DNA of 13,983 nt from contig CAJUGZ010000094.1 of NCBI GenBank assembly GCA_910585855.1, forward strand, positions 1 through 13,983, written 5' to 3'. The notes beneath the pieces are model-generated. The model ran no database searches, had not been told where the DNA came from, and saw only the letters and a program-made list of their open reading frames with translations. Both the position numbers and the translations under genes were made by a program. Shown in pieces: positions 13,880-13,983 of the stretch (positions are counted from its first letter, which is position 1; every line of letters starts with the position of its first letter). This DNA is from an uncultured Lachnospiraceae bacterium (GTDB lineage Bacteria; Bacillota_A; Clostridia; Lachnospirales; Lachnospiraceae).

Positions 13880-13983
13880 TGGTAATGTCAGATAAACCAG
13901 AATAAACTTATAAACTTAAAAGAGGACACCAGATTTGAAAACGGTGGGCAGCCTGCTGTTCCGGTTTCCAAAAAGCAAGAAGT
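13880..13983. other. edge region with a GC-rich hairpin
   Basis: No coding frame is supported. The stretch 13937-13968 folds as GAAAAC/GTTTC outside and GGGCAG/CTGTTC inside around a CCTG loop. It may be the end of a transcript or RNA gene that continues beyond the window; identity not recognised. Confidence 0.3.

Overview
The window looks like chromosome from a low-GC Firmicute, most likely a Clostridia/Lachnospiraceae-type gut anaerobe. The reasons are an AT-rich genome, strong AGGAGG-type ribosome binding sites, sigma-A promoters of the TTGACA-17-TATAAT kind, an FlxA-like coiled-coil protein, a fused two-domain ECF ATPase and BioY-type vitamin uptake. The placement rests on protein style only, since no rRNA or tRNA is present.

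Layout. 1-300: a GC-rich block with many hairpins that looks like a structured RNA rather than a gene. 364-1260 (+): a YhfC-like multi-pass membrane protein. 1360-1959 (-): an unidentified membrane protein, divergent from bioY (2198-2764, +); a BirA-type palindrome sits between them on the bioY promoter. 2886-3692 (-): FlxA-like coiled-coil protein. 3808-6345 (-): an 845-residue duplicated FtsX-type ABC permease with no ATPase gene beside it. 6459-8167 (-): histidine kinase and OmpR-type response regulator, overlapping by ATGA. 8301-9074 (-): a charged protein of unknown function. 9430-9729 (-): a small HNH nuclease-like protein with a perfect 19-bp palindrome in its leader. 10420-10761 (+): an XRE-family regulator. 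10851-13728 (-): a three-gene operon of ECF substrate-binding subunit, fused EcfA-EcfA' ATPase and nicotinamidase-like hydrolase, with its own promoter but no EcfT gene.

How the genes work together. Contiguous 11-bp direct repeats of the form TTGTGANATTT lie upstream of the response regulator, and a matching pair occupies the -35 region of the FtsX permease promoter. This suggests the two-component system controls itself and the permease. The bioY promoter overlaps a BirA-like operator, which implies biotin control. The ECF operon appears to import a small vitamin-like molecule that may be processed by the co-translated hydrolase.

The most unusual signal is a family of four intergenic elements (1264-1329, 2773-2876, 9926-10020 on the minus strand, 10210-10374). 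Each is closed by a long stem whose sequence differs between copies while pairing is kept. They share the right end GCGTCC and, in three of four, the core AAATGCTAAGCGCAAGC...CCCGGAA. This is what a mobile structured RNA looks like. A resemblance to ORF-less HEARO/omega-RNA elements is possible but unproven.
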